DNA of 32,161 bases from NCBI RefSeq assembly GCF_009754915.1, contig NZ_WPIK01000025.1, positions 1 through 32,161 of the forward strand, given 5' to 3'. Source of the DNA: Mucilaginibacter arboris. Its GTDB lineage: Bacteria > Bacteroidota > Bacteroidia > Sphingobacteriales > Sphingobacteriaceae. The notes below the pieces were generated by a model that was given only the letters and a program-made list of their open reading frames with translations, was not told where the DNA came from and did not search any database. Of this stretch, positions 1 through 6,836 are shown in pieces; positions within the stretch are counted from its first letter, which is position 1; every line of letters begins with the position of its first letter. The position numbers were made by a program, and so were the translations under genes.

Positions 1-1
1 T

Positions 2-32
2 CCTGCCAGAAGTTTCTGAGCAGGGCTTTTTT
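2..32 (+). terminator. Intrinsic terminator of an upstream gene outside the window
   Basis: CCTGC at 2-6 pairs with GCAGG at 20-24, and CAGA at 7-10 pairs with TCTG at 15-18, with one bulged A at 19. The stem is followed by a run of six T at 27-32. This is a good rho-independent terminator shape for a plus-strand gene lying before the window. Confidence 0.6.
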
Positions 33-73
33 GTTGAGGGTTTATTACAAGTATATTTTTTTGTATTCATCTA

Positions 74-703
74 TTGCTTAAGTTTAGGAATTGTAAACTT
101 AGTTTTTTAATATGCTTAAAAATTTTTATATTTTATTGGTTTTATTATGTATGGATGAATATTAATGTATCAGGACAATCACTTGCGCTTTTTGATACAA
201 AGCTTTATTCAGAAAAAATTACCTTTTGCGACTTGCTTAACAAATATGTAAACATGCAAAAAGAGTTTAAATATTATACTTTTGGTAGCTCATTTTATGG
301 AGTTTCTTCTTATGATAACGATTCAAATATTTTTGGCAATTGGAGCTTTGTTGTACGAAGAGATAGTTTAAATCAGTATGGCTTTTCCTCACTTGAACTT
401 CCTATAACTGCAGAATGGTACCGCAAACTTTCATACTTTGCAGATTCTACAATAAAAATTTTCACAGTTAAATTTGGAAAACCCCTTAAGGAAACTTTTG
501 TTAAAACAAATGTATATCAAAAAGGAAAAAAATATTTTCCAAGTGCTGTTAGAAAAGCAATGTGGCTAATTGATGGACAAAAATTAAAAGTTGATTTTTC
601 TATTGAAGGTGAGCATAATGAATATTTTTATTTATTAAAGGTTGAAAGGTTCAAATATTATTACGGGAATACAAAACTTCCAAAATGGTGGGATGGATAC
701 TGA
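74..703 (+). CDS. Secreted or membrane-anchored protein of unknown function
   Basis: I do not recognise this 209-residue protein. It opens with a strongly hydrophobic stretch (about residues 8-28, rich in F, I, L, Y and W) ending near VSGQ, which looks like a signal peptide or membrane anchor. The rest is rich in aromatic and lysine residues and ends in KLPKWWDGY. The start used here is TTG at 74. The first in-frame ATG is at 155 and would remove the hydrophobic segment, so TTG is preferred if the protein is exported. The gene is more AT-rich than the metabolic genes further right and stands alone after a terminator at 2-32. It may be accessory DNA; no function can be claimed. Confidence 0.6.
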   Translation: MLKFRNCKLSFLICLKIFIFYWFYYVWMNINVSGQSLALFDTKLYSEKITFCDLLNKYVNMQKEFKYYTFGSSFYGVSSYDNDSNIFGNWSFVVRRDSLNQYGFSSLELPITAEWYRKLSYFADSTIKIFTVKFGKPLKETFVKTNVYQKGKKYFPSAVRKAMWLIDGQKLKVDFSIEGEHNEYFYLLKVERFKYYYGNTKLPKWWDGY

Positions 704-816
704 ACTAAGAGATCTAAAACTTTGAAAGCTGGTTTATTAGTCTTTCATCAATATAAATTATTACAATGAACTTGAAAGGGAAATCAGAAACAAAAAAACT
801 ACATGATTTGCAGAAA

Positions 817-1083
817 CTATGGAAACAAATTGTAAATATCTTTACGATGAACAATCCGAACAAATTCAACTGCATCATCAGTGACAAATATCCCGATACG
901 ATAATTTCCTATTCGTATTCGATAAGCATTTTTAAAACCCTTTAATTTTTTAATATTTTTTATTGATGCAATATTAAAAGATTGTTCTACATTTTCTATT
1001 GTTGCCAAAACATCTTCTGATACAGCTTTATTCTTAATTTTGGTTAGGTCCTTGTTAAACTTGTCCAGGAATTCAACCTTCAT
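817..1083 (-). CDS. RelE/ParE-family toxin
   Basis: An 88-residue protein of the RelE/ParE fold: basic N-terminal helix region (FLDKFNKDLTKIKNK), a middle KLKGFKNAYRIRIGNYRIG block and a C-terminal FVRIVHRKDIYNLFP. The sequence YRIRIGNYRIGIFV followed by VRIVHRKDIY is the hallmark strand pattern of RelE-like toxins, many of which cut mRNA on the ribosome. The ATG overlaps the stop of the upstream antitoxin as ATGA, so the two are translationally coupled. Length is normal and no lesion is visible. The exact activity (RNase or gyrase inhibitor) cannot be told from sequence alone. Confidence 0.85.
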   Translation of the reverse strand: MKVEFLDKFNKDLTKIKNKAVSEDVLATIENVEQSFNIASIKNIKKLKGFKNAYRIRIGNYRIGIFVTDDAVEFVRIVHRKDIYNLFP

Positions 1084-1280
1084 ACTCCTTTCAGTGTTTC
1101 CATAATTGTTTCCTTAGAAACTTTTTCTGTACGATCGGCTTCTTTCATTAAAATGGCTAAGCCTAAATCTTCCTGATCCTCTTCAGAAATTACTTTAGAA
1201 ACAACATTCATTCTTGATAAAAGCTGTGTTAGCAATTCAAATTCTGCTTTATCTTTTGGGTTAATAATAATACTTTCCAT
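1080..1280 (-). CDS. Antitoxin partner of the RelE-type toxin
   Basis: A 66-residue acidic protein with no recognisable DNA-binding ribbon. It contains DKAEFELLTQLLSRMNV and a C-terminal LMKEADRTEKVSKETIMETLK helix. Small proteins of this type commonly precede RelE-like genes in Bacteroidota. Its role as antitoxin is inferred from its size, its acidic nature and the four-base ATGA overlap with the toxin gene. It would bind and neutralise the toxin through its C-terminal helix and may repress the pair. Transcription should start just upstream, in 1281-1415. Confidence 0.75.
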   Translation of the reverse strand: MESIIINPKDKAEFELLTQLLSRMNVVSKVISEEDQEDLGLAILMKEADRTEKVSKETIMETLKGV

Positions 1281-1364
1281 ACTCGAATATAATTAAAAAT
1301 AGTTGTAGATACTGAAAATTAATCCATTTCAAAAAAAGCCCGATCAAACATCTGACCTCGTCTG

Positions 1365-1375
1365 TGCTTCTTTTA
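1365..1375 (-). repeat. Copy of the iterated 11-mer TAAAAGAAGCA
   Basis: Exact copy on the minus strand in the gap between the RelE-type pair and the acetyltransferase gene. See the first finding. Confidence 0.85.
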
Positions 1376-1415
1376 AGACTATTTTTTGTTCAGGCGAAAC
1401 CCAATTTAATTTCTT

Positions 1416-1961
1416 TTACAATGATTTTATTGGCCGGCAAGGATTACCTGCTGCAAAGGTATCAGCGGCAATATTTTTTGTTACTACACTTCCCGCTCCA
1501 ATTACGCAGCGGTCACCAATTGTAACGCCGGGACATATAATTACGCCTCCGCCAATCCAAACATCCGAGCCAATGGTAACAGGTTTTGCAAACTCAAGGC
1601 CGGATGACCTTTCTTTATAATCCATTGGGTGCGTAGCCGTATATACTTGGATAGCCGGGCCAAATAAAACATTGTTTCCAATAGTAACTTTCATTACATC
1701 AAGGATAGTACAGTTAAAATTGAAAAAAACTTTATCGCCAACAATTATATTAGTGCCGTAATCACAGAAAAAAGGCGGTTCTACCCAAAAATCTAATCCC
1801 TGGTCCGGAATTAATTCCTTTAATACCTGCTGCTTTAGTTCGTCATCGTTTAAATTGTTAAGCTGCTTTAAAAGCAGCCTTGCCCTTTTTCTTTCAATAA
1901 TCAGTTCTGCATCAGATGCATTATATAAATCGCCATTGATCATTTTTTGCTTTTCCGTCAT
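1416..1961 (-). CDS. Maltose/galactoside-type sugar O-acetyltransferase
   Basis: A left-handed beta-helix (hexapeptide repeat) acetyltransferase that moves acetyl from acetyl-CoA to a sugar hydroxyl in the cytoplasm. The ATG at 1961 gives MTEKQKMINGDLYNA, the typical N-terminus of the Maa/LacA family. An in-frame start at 2021 adds about 20 unrelated residues and overlaps the broken DoxX gene, so it is not preferred. The family mac domain (DLYNASDAELIIERKRA) is followed by FFCDYGTNIIVG and the catalytic His in TATHPMD. Hexapeptide repeats such as IGSDVWIGGGVIICPGVTIG follow, then AAGNPCRPIK near the end. At about 181 residues it is full length. The physiological substrate is unknown; these enzymes are often detoxifying. 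Confidence 0.9.
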   Translation of the reverse strand: MTEKQKMINGDLYNASDAELIIERKRARLLLKQLNNLNDDELKQQVLKELIPDQGLDFWVEPPFFCDYGTNIIVGDKVFFNFNCTILDVMKVTIGNNVLFGPAIQVYTATHPMDYKERSSGLEFAKPVTIGSDVWIGGGVIICPGVTIGDRCVIGAGSVVTKNIAADTFAAGNPCRPIKSL

Positions 1962-2017
1962 TATTATATATCGTAAAACCGAATTTACTGTTTTGTTGTC
2001 AGCCGTGAGAGAGAGCT

Positions 2018-2402
2018 TCAAGCAAGTTTTACATTTTGCTCATACTCCTTCCACAAAAAATAAACAAAGAACATAAACGCAAGTGCAATCAGCGGAGCGA
2101 TAATTAACCCAAAACCATCACCGGCAAAAAGCCCTGGAAGCAGCAGCACCAATAAAATTAAAGGCAAAACCCGCTTACGCCCATTCTTTTATAGTGTAAA
2201 ATTTGGTTTGTAAAATTGCTATCACTCCCAGGATTTTAGCCACACCAAAAATGGTAAGTGCATACATCGGATAACCTAAATGTTTTAATACTTCTTGTCC
2301 GGCTGCTGCCCGTGTTATGGCGCCAATTCCATCCATTAGCATAAACAAGGAAAAAATGATTGTAATTATCCAATACACAGTTTTAATTGTTTTTGGCTTC
2401 AT
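2018..2402 (-). pseudogene. DoxX-like membrane protein, broken by a stop codon and a frameshift
   Basis: The intact part begins MKPKTIKTVYWII at 2402 and reads as a DoxX-like four-helix membrane protein to IKEWA. There TAA at 2175-2177 replaces the expected Tyr codon. The same frame continues as AGFAFNFIGAAASRAF, then an extra base in an A5 run (2126-2130, plus strand) shifts the frame. The shifted frame runs on as AGDGFGLIIAPLIALAFMFF to KEYEQNVKLA and a TGA at 2018-2020. The rejoined product would have the normal length of about 125 residues with its last helices restored. Two separate lesions make this a decayed gene, unless both are sequencing errors. The truncated 75-78-residue protein alone would lack the C-terminal helices. 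Confidence 0.8.
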
Positions 2403-2508
2403 ATTAACCATTATTATTTCAAAATGAGAATTTAACTAACTTATCCAAGTTTATATAATTCAATTACTTTTTTCATAATTGAATATCTAACTTATTAAAA
2501 ACTTGATA

Positions 2509-2519
2509 TACTTCTTTTA
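2509..2519 (-). repeat. Near-copy of the iterated 11-mer
   Basis: TACTTCTTTTA, one mismatch from TGCTTCTTTTA, in the gap 2412-2558 upstream of the DoxX-like relic. Nothing else is seen in that gap apart from AT-rich sequence. Confidence 0.5.
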
Positions 2520-2558
2520 TCGTATATAAATTGACATCAATTTAAAAGAGGTATCAAC

Positions 2559-2700
2559 TCAGCAATTTACAGATGAACTAATCATCCACTTTATTACAAA
2601 CTGATCTGTTACCAAACTCGTTAAGCCGCCCCAGAATTGCGGTTTAAAATCATCCAGAACCTTTCCGCCTGTAGTTAGTTTATCCGTTTGGTTAAATATT
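2559..2700 (-). pseudogene. C-terminal stump of a PhnB-like VOC protein
   Basis: Translating the minus strand from about 2700 down to TGA at 2559-2561 gives LTTGGKVLDDFKPQFWGG, then LVTDQFVIKWMIS. This matches the end of PhnB-type VOC proteins, including the intact neighbour at 3127-3561 (GGKV, then FWGAYYG, then DKFGIQWMF). There is no start codon and no N-terminal two thirds, and an in-frame TAA lies directly before it. It appears to be the remains of a third VOC gene in this cluster. Confidence 0.7.
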
Positions 2701-2705
2701 TAAGG

Positions 2706-3086
2706 TTAGTTTTTCTGTTCTATTACTGATAAAATATTTCCGGCAGGATCTTTAAACCATGCAATTAAAGGCGTACCGCGGCAAATTCCTTTCTCATCCG
2801 TTTTTAAATAAGGTTCGTTGTAATGCTCAAATTGTACACCTTTACTGCTTAATCCATCTACAGTTTGCTCAATATTATCTACCTGAAAATTCAAAACAGT
2901 GAAAGTTGCCGGAACATGGTTTGGTTTTGGATAGATGACAACCTGATTGCCGCCAGCTAAATTTAATTTTAACAAACCATACATTTCTTCCGAAACTTCC
3001 AATCCAAGTTTAGAGCTGTAAAAATCTTTGGCTTTCGGAATATCATCTACCGAAAAGCCACTAAAGGCCTTACTGTTTTTAAGCAT
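2706..3086 (-). CDS. VOC (glyoxalase/bleomycin-resistance fold) protein
   Basis: A 126-residue single-domain protein of the vicinal-oxygen-chelate superfamily, with paired beta-alpha-beta-beta-beta modules. The first module is [19 protein letters not shown] with [17 protein letters not shown]. The second is [20 protein letters not shown] ending in the common [15 protein letters not shown]. Members include glyoxalases, dioxygenases and antibiotic-binding proteins, so the substrate cannot be named. It sits 40 bases after the PhnB-like gene on the same strand, probably in one transcript, with the stump of a third VOC gene directly downstream. Confidence 0.85.
   Translation of the reverse strand: MLKNSKAFSGFSVDDIPKAKDFYSSKLGLEVSEEMYGLLKLNLAGGNQVVIYPKPNHVPATFTVLNFQVDNIEQTVDGLSSKGVQFEHYNEPYLKTDEKGICRGTPLIAWFKDPAGNILSVIEQKN
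3071..3081 (-). repeat. Sister-type motif TAAAAACAGTA
   Basis: Exact copy of the sister motif on the minus strand, inside the first codons of the VOC gene (CTTAAAAACAGTAAG, encoding LKNSK). Confidence 0.6.
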
Positions 3087-3126
3087 AAATTTTAAGTTTT
3101 GTATTATAATGATCCAATTTTAGATT

Positions 3127-3561
3127 TTATTTTTTGCTGAAATTGAACATCCATTGTATGCCAAATTTATCGATGCAACTTCCATAATAAGCGCCCCAAA
3201 AGGTATCTTGCAATTGCTGGGTAACTTTTCCGCCTTCCGACAATGTATCAAATAACCTTTTTGTTTCTTCTTTAGAATCCGGATCGAGGCAGATATGAAC
3301 ATTATTTCCAAAATTCACTTTAAAGCCCATCGTTTCCGGTGCGTCTGTTCCCATTAAGGTATGTCCGCCCGGTAAATCCAGTTCAATGTGCATAACCAGG
3401 TTTTTGTCGGCCTCTGGTATAGGCATTTTTTCAGTTGCCGGGATGTCTCCAAAACGTCCAATCCCGCCTCCGCCAAATTCTCCCCCGAAAACAGATCTGT
3501 AAAAATTAAATGCTTCTTCCGTATTGCGCGGAAAATTAAGGTAGGTGCTAACTTTTGACAT
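3127..3561 (-). CDS. PhnB-like VOC family protein
   Basis: A 144-residue protein of the PhnB/YjdN-like branch of the VOC superfamily. It shows the characteristic start TYLNFPRNTEEAFNFYRSVFG, the middle HIELDLPGGHTLMGTDAPE and the ending GGKVTQQLQDTFWGAYYGSC then DKFGIQWMFN. Despite the PhnB name, no link to phosphonate use is shown for this branch. Length is typical. It is the first gene of a minus-strand pair with the smaller VOC gene and is divergent from the GlxA-type regulator at 3685, with about 120 bases between the two starts. That arrangement would allow shared regulation. Confidence 0.88.
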   Translation of the reverse strand: MSKVSTYLNFPRNTEEAFNFYRSVFGGEFGGGGIGRFGDIPATEKMPIPEADKNLVMHIELDLPGGHTLMGTDAPETMGFKVNFGNNVHICLDPDSKEETKRLFDTLSEGGKVTQQLQDTFWGAYYGSCIDKFGIQWMFNFSKK

Positions 3562-3649
3562 AACTTCAGGTTTTTAAGTTTATAAATGTGTTACGAATTT
3601 ATGCAAATAAAAAGAGTATCGGCAGGTGCAAATACGGCAAAGTAAAGGG

Positions 3650-3680
3650 TTGATTACGACACTTACTTCCGTTATATTTG
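3650..3680 (+). promoter_or_regulatory. Bacteroidota-type promoter of the GlxA-type regulator
   Basis: TTG at 3650-3652, a 20-base spacer and TATATTTG at 3673-3680 match the -33/-7 consensus TTG / TAnnTTTG. The ATG at 3685 lies only four bases after the -7 box, so the transcript may be leaderless. Confidence 0.65.
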
Positions 3681-3684
3681 GTAT

Positions 3685-4668
3685 ATGAAACACATCTCGG
3701 TCCTTATCCCGGAAGGCGAAACCAGCCTGAGCAACATTGAAGCAACTTACAAAATGTTTACCAAGGTAAATGAAGCATTGGAGCGCGCAGGGAAACTGCC
3801 TTTGTTTAAAGTTCAGCTGATTGGGATAAGCCGGGAAACAACTTTGTCCAATGGTTTATTTACCATAAAACCAGAACTGGATATTCGTGATGATTTCAAA
3901 ACGGATTTGGTTATTATTCCCGCTGTACACGGCGATATTGTTAAAATTTTAACTGCTAACCGTGATCTTATTCCATGGATCATCAGGCAACATCAAGCTG
4001 GCGCCGAAGTTGTTTCACTATGTATTGGTGCATTCATTTTAGCTGCCACAGGTTTATTAAATGGAAAAAGTTGCACCACTCATTGGTTAATGGCAGAAGA
4101 ATTCCGGCAGATGTACCCCGAAGTAAACTTAATGCCTTATAAAATCATTACCGATGAGGACGGCATTTATACCAGCGGCGGCGCTTATTCGTCCTTAAAC
4201 CTGATCCTGTACCTGGTTGAAAAATTTGCAGGAAGAAGCATCGCGCTGCTCTCCTCTAAAATATTTGAGATTGATATTGATCGAAACAGCCAGTCGCCTT
4301 TCATGATTTTTAACGGGCAAAAAGAGCATGACGACGAAGCGGTCAAGAAAGCACAGAACTTTATCGAACACAATTTTCAGCAGAAGATCACCATCGACCA
4401 GCTTGCTTCCATGCTTTGTTTAAGCAGGAGAAATCTCGAACGCAGGTTTAAAAAAGCAACATCCAACACCACGATGGAATATATGCAGCGCGTTAAAATT
4501 GAAGCTGCTAAAAAGAGTTTCGAAACCAACCGGAAAAACATTAACGAAGTAATGTTTGATGTGGGTTATACCGATACCAAAGCTTTCAGGATGATGTTTA
4601 AAAAGATAACCGGCTTATCTCCTATCGATTATAAAAATAAATATAACCGTGTTACTGAGGCAGCCTAA
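3685..4668 (+). CDS. GlxA-type transcription regulator (DJ-1/PfpI domain plus AraC DNA-binding domain)
   Basis: A 327-residue regulator. Residues 1 to about 195 form a DJ-1/PfpI class I amidotransferase-like sensor domain, with the elbow-type stretch VVSLCIGAFILAATGLLNGK followed by CTTHW. Residues about 225-320 form an AraC-type double helix-turn-helix (KITIDQLASMLCLSRRNLERR, then INEVMFDVGYTDTKAFRMMF). The ATG follows an excellent -7 box. It is divergent from the two VOC genes, which it may control, as paired regulator and VOC genes are common. The effector is unknown and proteolytic activity is not expected for this family. Confidence 0.9.
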   Translation: MKHISVLIPEGETSLSNIEATYKMFTKVNEALERAGKLPLFKVQLIGISRETTLSNGLFTIKPELDIRDDFKTDLVIIPAVHGDIVKILTANRDLIPWIIRQHQAGAEVVSLCIGAFILAATGLLNGKSCTTHWLMAEEFRQMYPEVNLMPYKIITDEDGIYTSGGAYSSLNLILYLVEKFAGRSIALLSSKIFEIDIDRNSQSPFMIFNGQKEHDDEAVKKAQNFIEHNFQQKITIDQLASMLCLSRRNLERRFKKATSNTTMEYMQRVKIEAAKKSFETNRKNINEVMFDVGYTDTKAFRMMFKKITGLSPIDYKNKYNRVTEAA

Positions 4669-4740
4669 AGTTGTATGGCCTGGTTTAAAAAAAGGCCCCG
4701 CACTTTAAAACTACGAAACCTTTTTTACTTAAACTTTTAT

Positions 4741-5232
4741 TTAATGCTCATCCGCACTTGGGCCATAACTTCCGGGAATTGGAATATTCAGCAAACGCAA
4801 ATAAACACCCAATTGTGCCCGGTGATGAACAATTTGGCTAAACGTCATCCGGATTGTTTCACCTTTAGTAGCAACATAAACAACTTCTTCACCATTACGC
4901 AAAGTCCAGGTTGGTAATAATTGTTCGTCTGTTGCTGCTGCCAGGTGTTCCCTTCCATTTTTCAATGATTTTTCAAACAGTTCCAGCAATTCATTGGTGC
5001 TGTTTATTACAGGGGGCTGATAAGGACTGTCGGCAAAATTAAGCCCATCAGTAACAAGTGCCATGGTTACCCAAGTTGGCAGTTCTGCAATGTGGGTAGT
5101 AAGCATACGAATGGACATGCTTTTTTCATGCGGTTTCCAGTCGTACCTGTCATTCGGTACACGTTCCAGCATTTTACGGGTGGTTACCGCTTCCATGTCC
5201 ATTTCTTTTAATAACATTTGAATAATTGACAT
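4741..5232 (-). CDS. DinB-family putative metal-dependent protein
   Basis: A 163-residue four-helix-bundle protein of the DinB/YfiT type. The expected metal-binding histidines are visible: H47 in TTHIAELP, and H136/H137 in IVHHRAQLGVYLRLL near the C-terminus. The motif HHRAQL...YLR...IP is very typical. Many members are thiol-dependent hydrolases or transferases, or have no known activity. It lies 84 bases downstream of the WYL regulator on the same strand and is probably co-transcribed with it. It converges with the GlxA-type regulator; the 72-base gap holds no clear terminator. Confidence 0.88.
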   Translation of the reverse strand: MSIIQMLLKEMDMEAVTTRKMLERVPNDRYDWKPHEKSMSIRMLTTHIAELPTWVTMALVTDGLNFADSPYQPPVINSTNELLELFEKSLKNGREHLAAATDEQLLPTWTLRNGEEVVYVATKGETIRMTFSQIVHHRAQLGVYLRLLNIPIPGSYGPSADEH

Positions 5233-5316
5233 AATTTTTAGTGTTGGTTAATGCTACAAATCAACCACAGGCTTATGACAACTGTATGTCAGCAGGAAAA
5301 CTGACTGCGAAAATAT

Positions 5317-6255
5317 TTATAAAGAGATATTGCTAACTATGGCACGAACGCGCTCCTTTAAATGCTGAGGTGAAATAATTTGCGCATAATCGGCAAACAT
5401 CAGATACCAGCGGGCAAAACCTTCGGGCGAATAAGTAAGGAAAGTCATTTCCATTCCGTCGGCTGTCTCTTTTTCTCCTGTAAAGCCATGATAATATTTT
5501 TGTTCGCCCAAATGCCTGGCTGCATATAAACTCACGCGAACCGTAATTTCGGTAAGGTCTTTATCCGGCGACATTTTTTCCAGGTAGCTTTTTAAGGAAG
5601 GATGTTTATCTTCATATTGCTGTTCGGTTATACAGAGATCAGTTATCCGGTCAAACCGAAAATCGCGGTAATCTTCACGCATTTTACACCAGGCAATTAA
5701 ATGCCAGTAATTATCTAAGTAAAAAATGCCTACCGGTTCTATATAACGCTCGGTATATTCCTGTTTGTAGTAAGCAAAATAGTTGAGGCTTAATATTTTC
5801 TTATCAGCAATGGCTTTTAATATTGTTTGTAATGGCCTAACTTCTTCTTTTAAATGCGGAGGCCTTTTTGCTTTAAGAACCGCAATACGGTCATCAATAT
5901 TGGTGATGAAATCTTTTTCTGCTGAACGAAGCACAGCTTTCACCTTGTACATTGCGGATTGATAATGGTCGCTGTTTGCCGAATCCGTCAGTTTTTCCAC
6001 CAATTTTTCTGCTGTAATAAAAGCGGTTGCTTCTTCCAAAGTAAACATTACCGGAGGCAAACGGTAACCATCCATCAAAGAATAGCCAACACCTGCTTCT
6101 CCAATCAGCGGAATTCCTGCTTCTTCCAGCGTTTTAACATCCCGGTAAACGGTGCGCAAGCTGATATTGAACCGAGCGGCAATATCCTGCGCCTTCACTA
6201 CTTTTCGTGATTGCAACTGGATCAATATCGCCGAAATCCGATCTATCCTGTTCAT
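5317..6255 (-). CDS. YafY-type WYL-domain transcription regulator
   Basis: A 312-residue regulator with an N-terminal HTH_11 winged helix (residues 1-55: DRISAILIQLQSRKVVKAQD, then ARFNISLRTVYRDVKTLEEAG, IPLIGEAGVGYSL and YRLPPVMF). A WYL ligand-sensing domain follows around residues 145-215 (LSLNYFAYYKQEYTERYIEP, then FYLDNYWHLIAWC, then DFRFDRI) and a WCX-type C-terminal extension. WYL proteins sense nucleic acids or small ligands and control stress, DNA-damage and defence genes. The downstream DinB-family gene is the likely co-transcribed target. Length and motifs are intact. Confidence 0.9.
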   Translation of the reverse strand: MNRIDRISAILIQLQSRKVVKAQDIAARFNISLRTVYRDVKTLEEAGIPLIGEAGVGYSLMDGYRLPPVMFTLEEATAFITAEKLVEKLTDSANSDHYQSAMYKVKAVLRSAEKDFITNIDDRIAVLKAKRPPHLKEEVRPLQTILKAIADKKILSLNYFAYYKQEYTERYIEPVGIFYLDNYWHLIAWCKMREDYRDFRFDRITDLCITEQQYEDKHPSLKSYLEKMSPDKDLTEITVRVSLYAARHLGEQKYYHGFTGEKETADGMEMTFLTYSPEGFARWYLMFADYAQIISPQHLKERVRAIVSNISL

Positions 6256-6289
6256 GCTGATTTTTCTACCGGAGAAGTAAAAATAGGGA

Positions 6290-6300
6290 TGCTGTTTTTA
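6290..6300 (-). repeat. Sister-type motif TAAAAACAGCA
   Basis: TGCTGTTTTTA on the plus strand, with the extended context GATGCTGTTTTTATC then CCTAAAATC, which parallels GATGCTTCTTTTATC then CCTAAAAATC at other sites. It lies just upstream of the WYL regulator start. Confidence 0.6.
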
Positions 6301-6668
6301 TCAACCTAAAATCTTTATATTGAAATTTGAACTGCATTTTTTACAATTGAAGTTGTTTAATCTTTTAGAGCTCTGCTTAAATTTATACAATCCTTACATG
6401 CTCAGGATTTGATAGGTTCAAGATTGGTACGTATGCTTCTTTTACCGGGTAAAAATAGGTATTTGCATCCGGTTAAATCAATCAGAAAAAATACAACATT
6501 TTTTAAGCTGATAAAAGAAGCATCGCCATTTCATCAAAACCTGCTGCTGATACCCCACCACCATAAGCACCCTGATAAAAGAAGCATAGCCATTTCATCA
6601 ACCCAAAAATCAAAGAAAGCAGGATTCAATTTTAGGCTGATAAAAGAAGCATCGCCATTTAACCGATT

Positions 6669-6762
6669 TTGTCATTTCGACCGCAGGGAGAAATCTTCTT
6701 CGGATAAGCCTGATCTCTCTGATGCTTTGAAGAAGATCCCTCTCTTCGTTCGGGATGACAAC
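6669..6762. repeat. 94-base imperfect palindromic repeat (GTCATTTCGACC type)
   Basis: Two 32-base arms, 6669-6700 and 6731-6762, are inverted repeats of each other. They match exactly at TTGTCAT and ATCTTCTT with scattered mismatches between, and are separated by about 30 bases. The left end reads TTGTCATTTCGACCGCAGGG and the right end CGTTCGGGATGACAA. From memory, elements beginning this way are dispersed in many Bacteroidota genomes. It is either REP-like or a tiny non-autonomous element. Only one copy is in this window. Confidence 0.7.
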
Positions 6763-6836
6763 GACGATGATTTTTACGCTGATAAAAGAAGCATCTGCCC
6801 CAAAAGAGAGAAAAAGTTTAAACAGCATCATGAGCA

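Larger units (their letters stand above)
6256..6836. repeat. Repeat-packed intergenic region
   Basis: This 581-base gap has no convincing gene; the open frames across it are made of repeats. In order it holds a sister motif at 6290-6300, a TTGAAGTTGTTTAA segment near 6347-6360, an inverted motif copy at 6434-6444, and direct motif copies at 6512, 6576 and 6641. The 94-base palindrome at 6669-6762 follows, then a last copy at 6783 joined to AAGTTTAAACA at 6813-6823. The three middle copies share a longer unit, roughly CTGATAAAAGAAGCATCGCC followed by ATTTCATCA in two of them, spaced 64-65 bases apart. Confidence 0.75.

Noticed and set aside
4678-4698. GGCC...GGCC as a terminator between converging genes
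   Set aside because: Only a four-pair stem with a large loop; too weak to call.
4675-4917. An 80-codon plus-strand frame after the GlxA-type regulator
   Set aside because: It lies antisense to the DinB gene, which has clear family motifs.
6503-6800. Possible CRISPR array, because similar units recur at 64-65-base spacing
   Set aside because: Only three similarly spaced units, variable flanks, no uniform spacers, no cas genes, and the same core occurs across the whole window.
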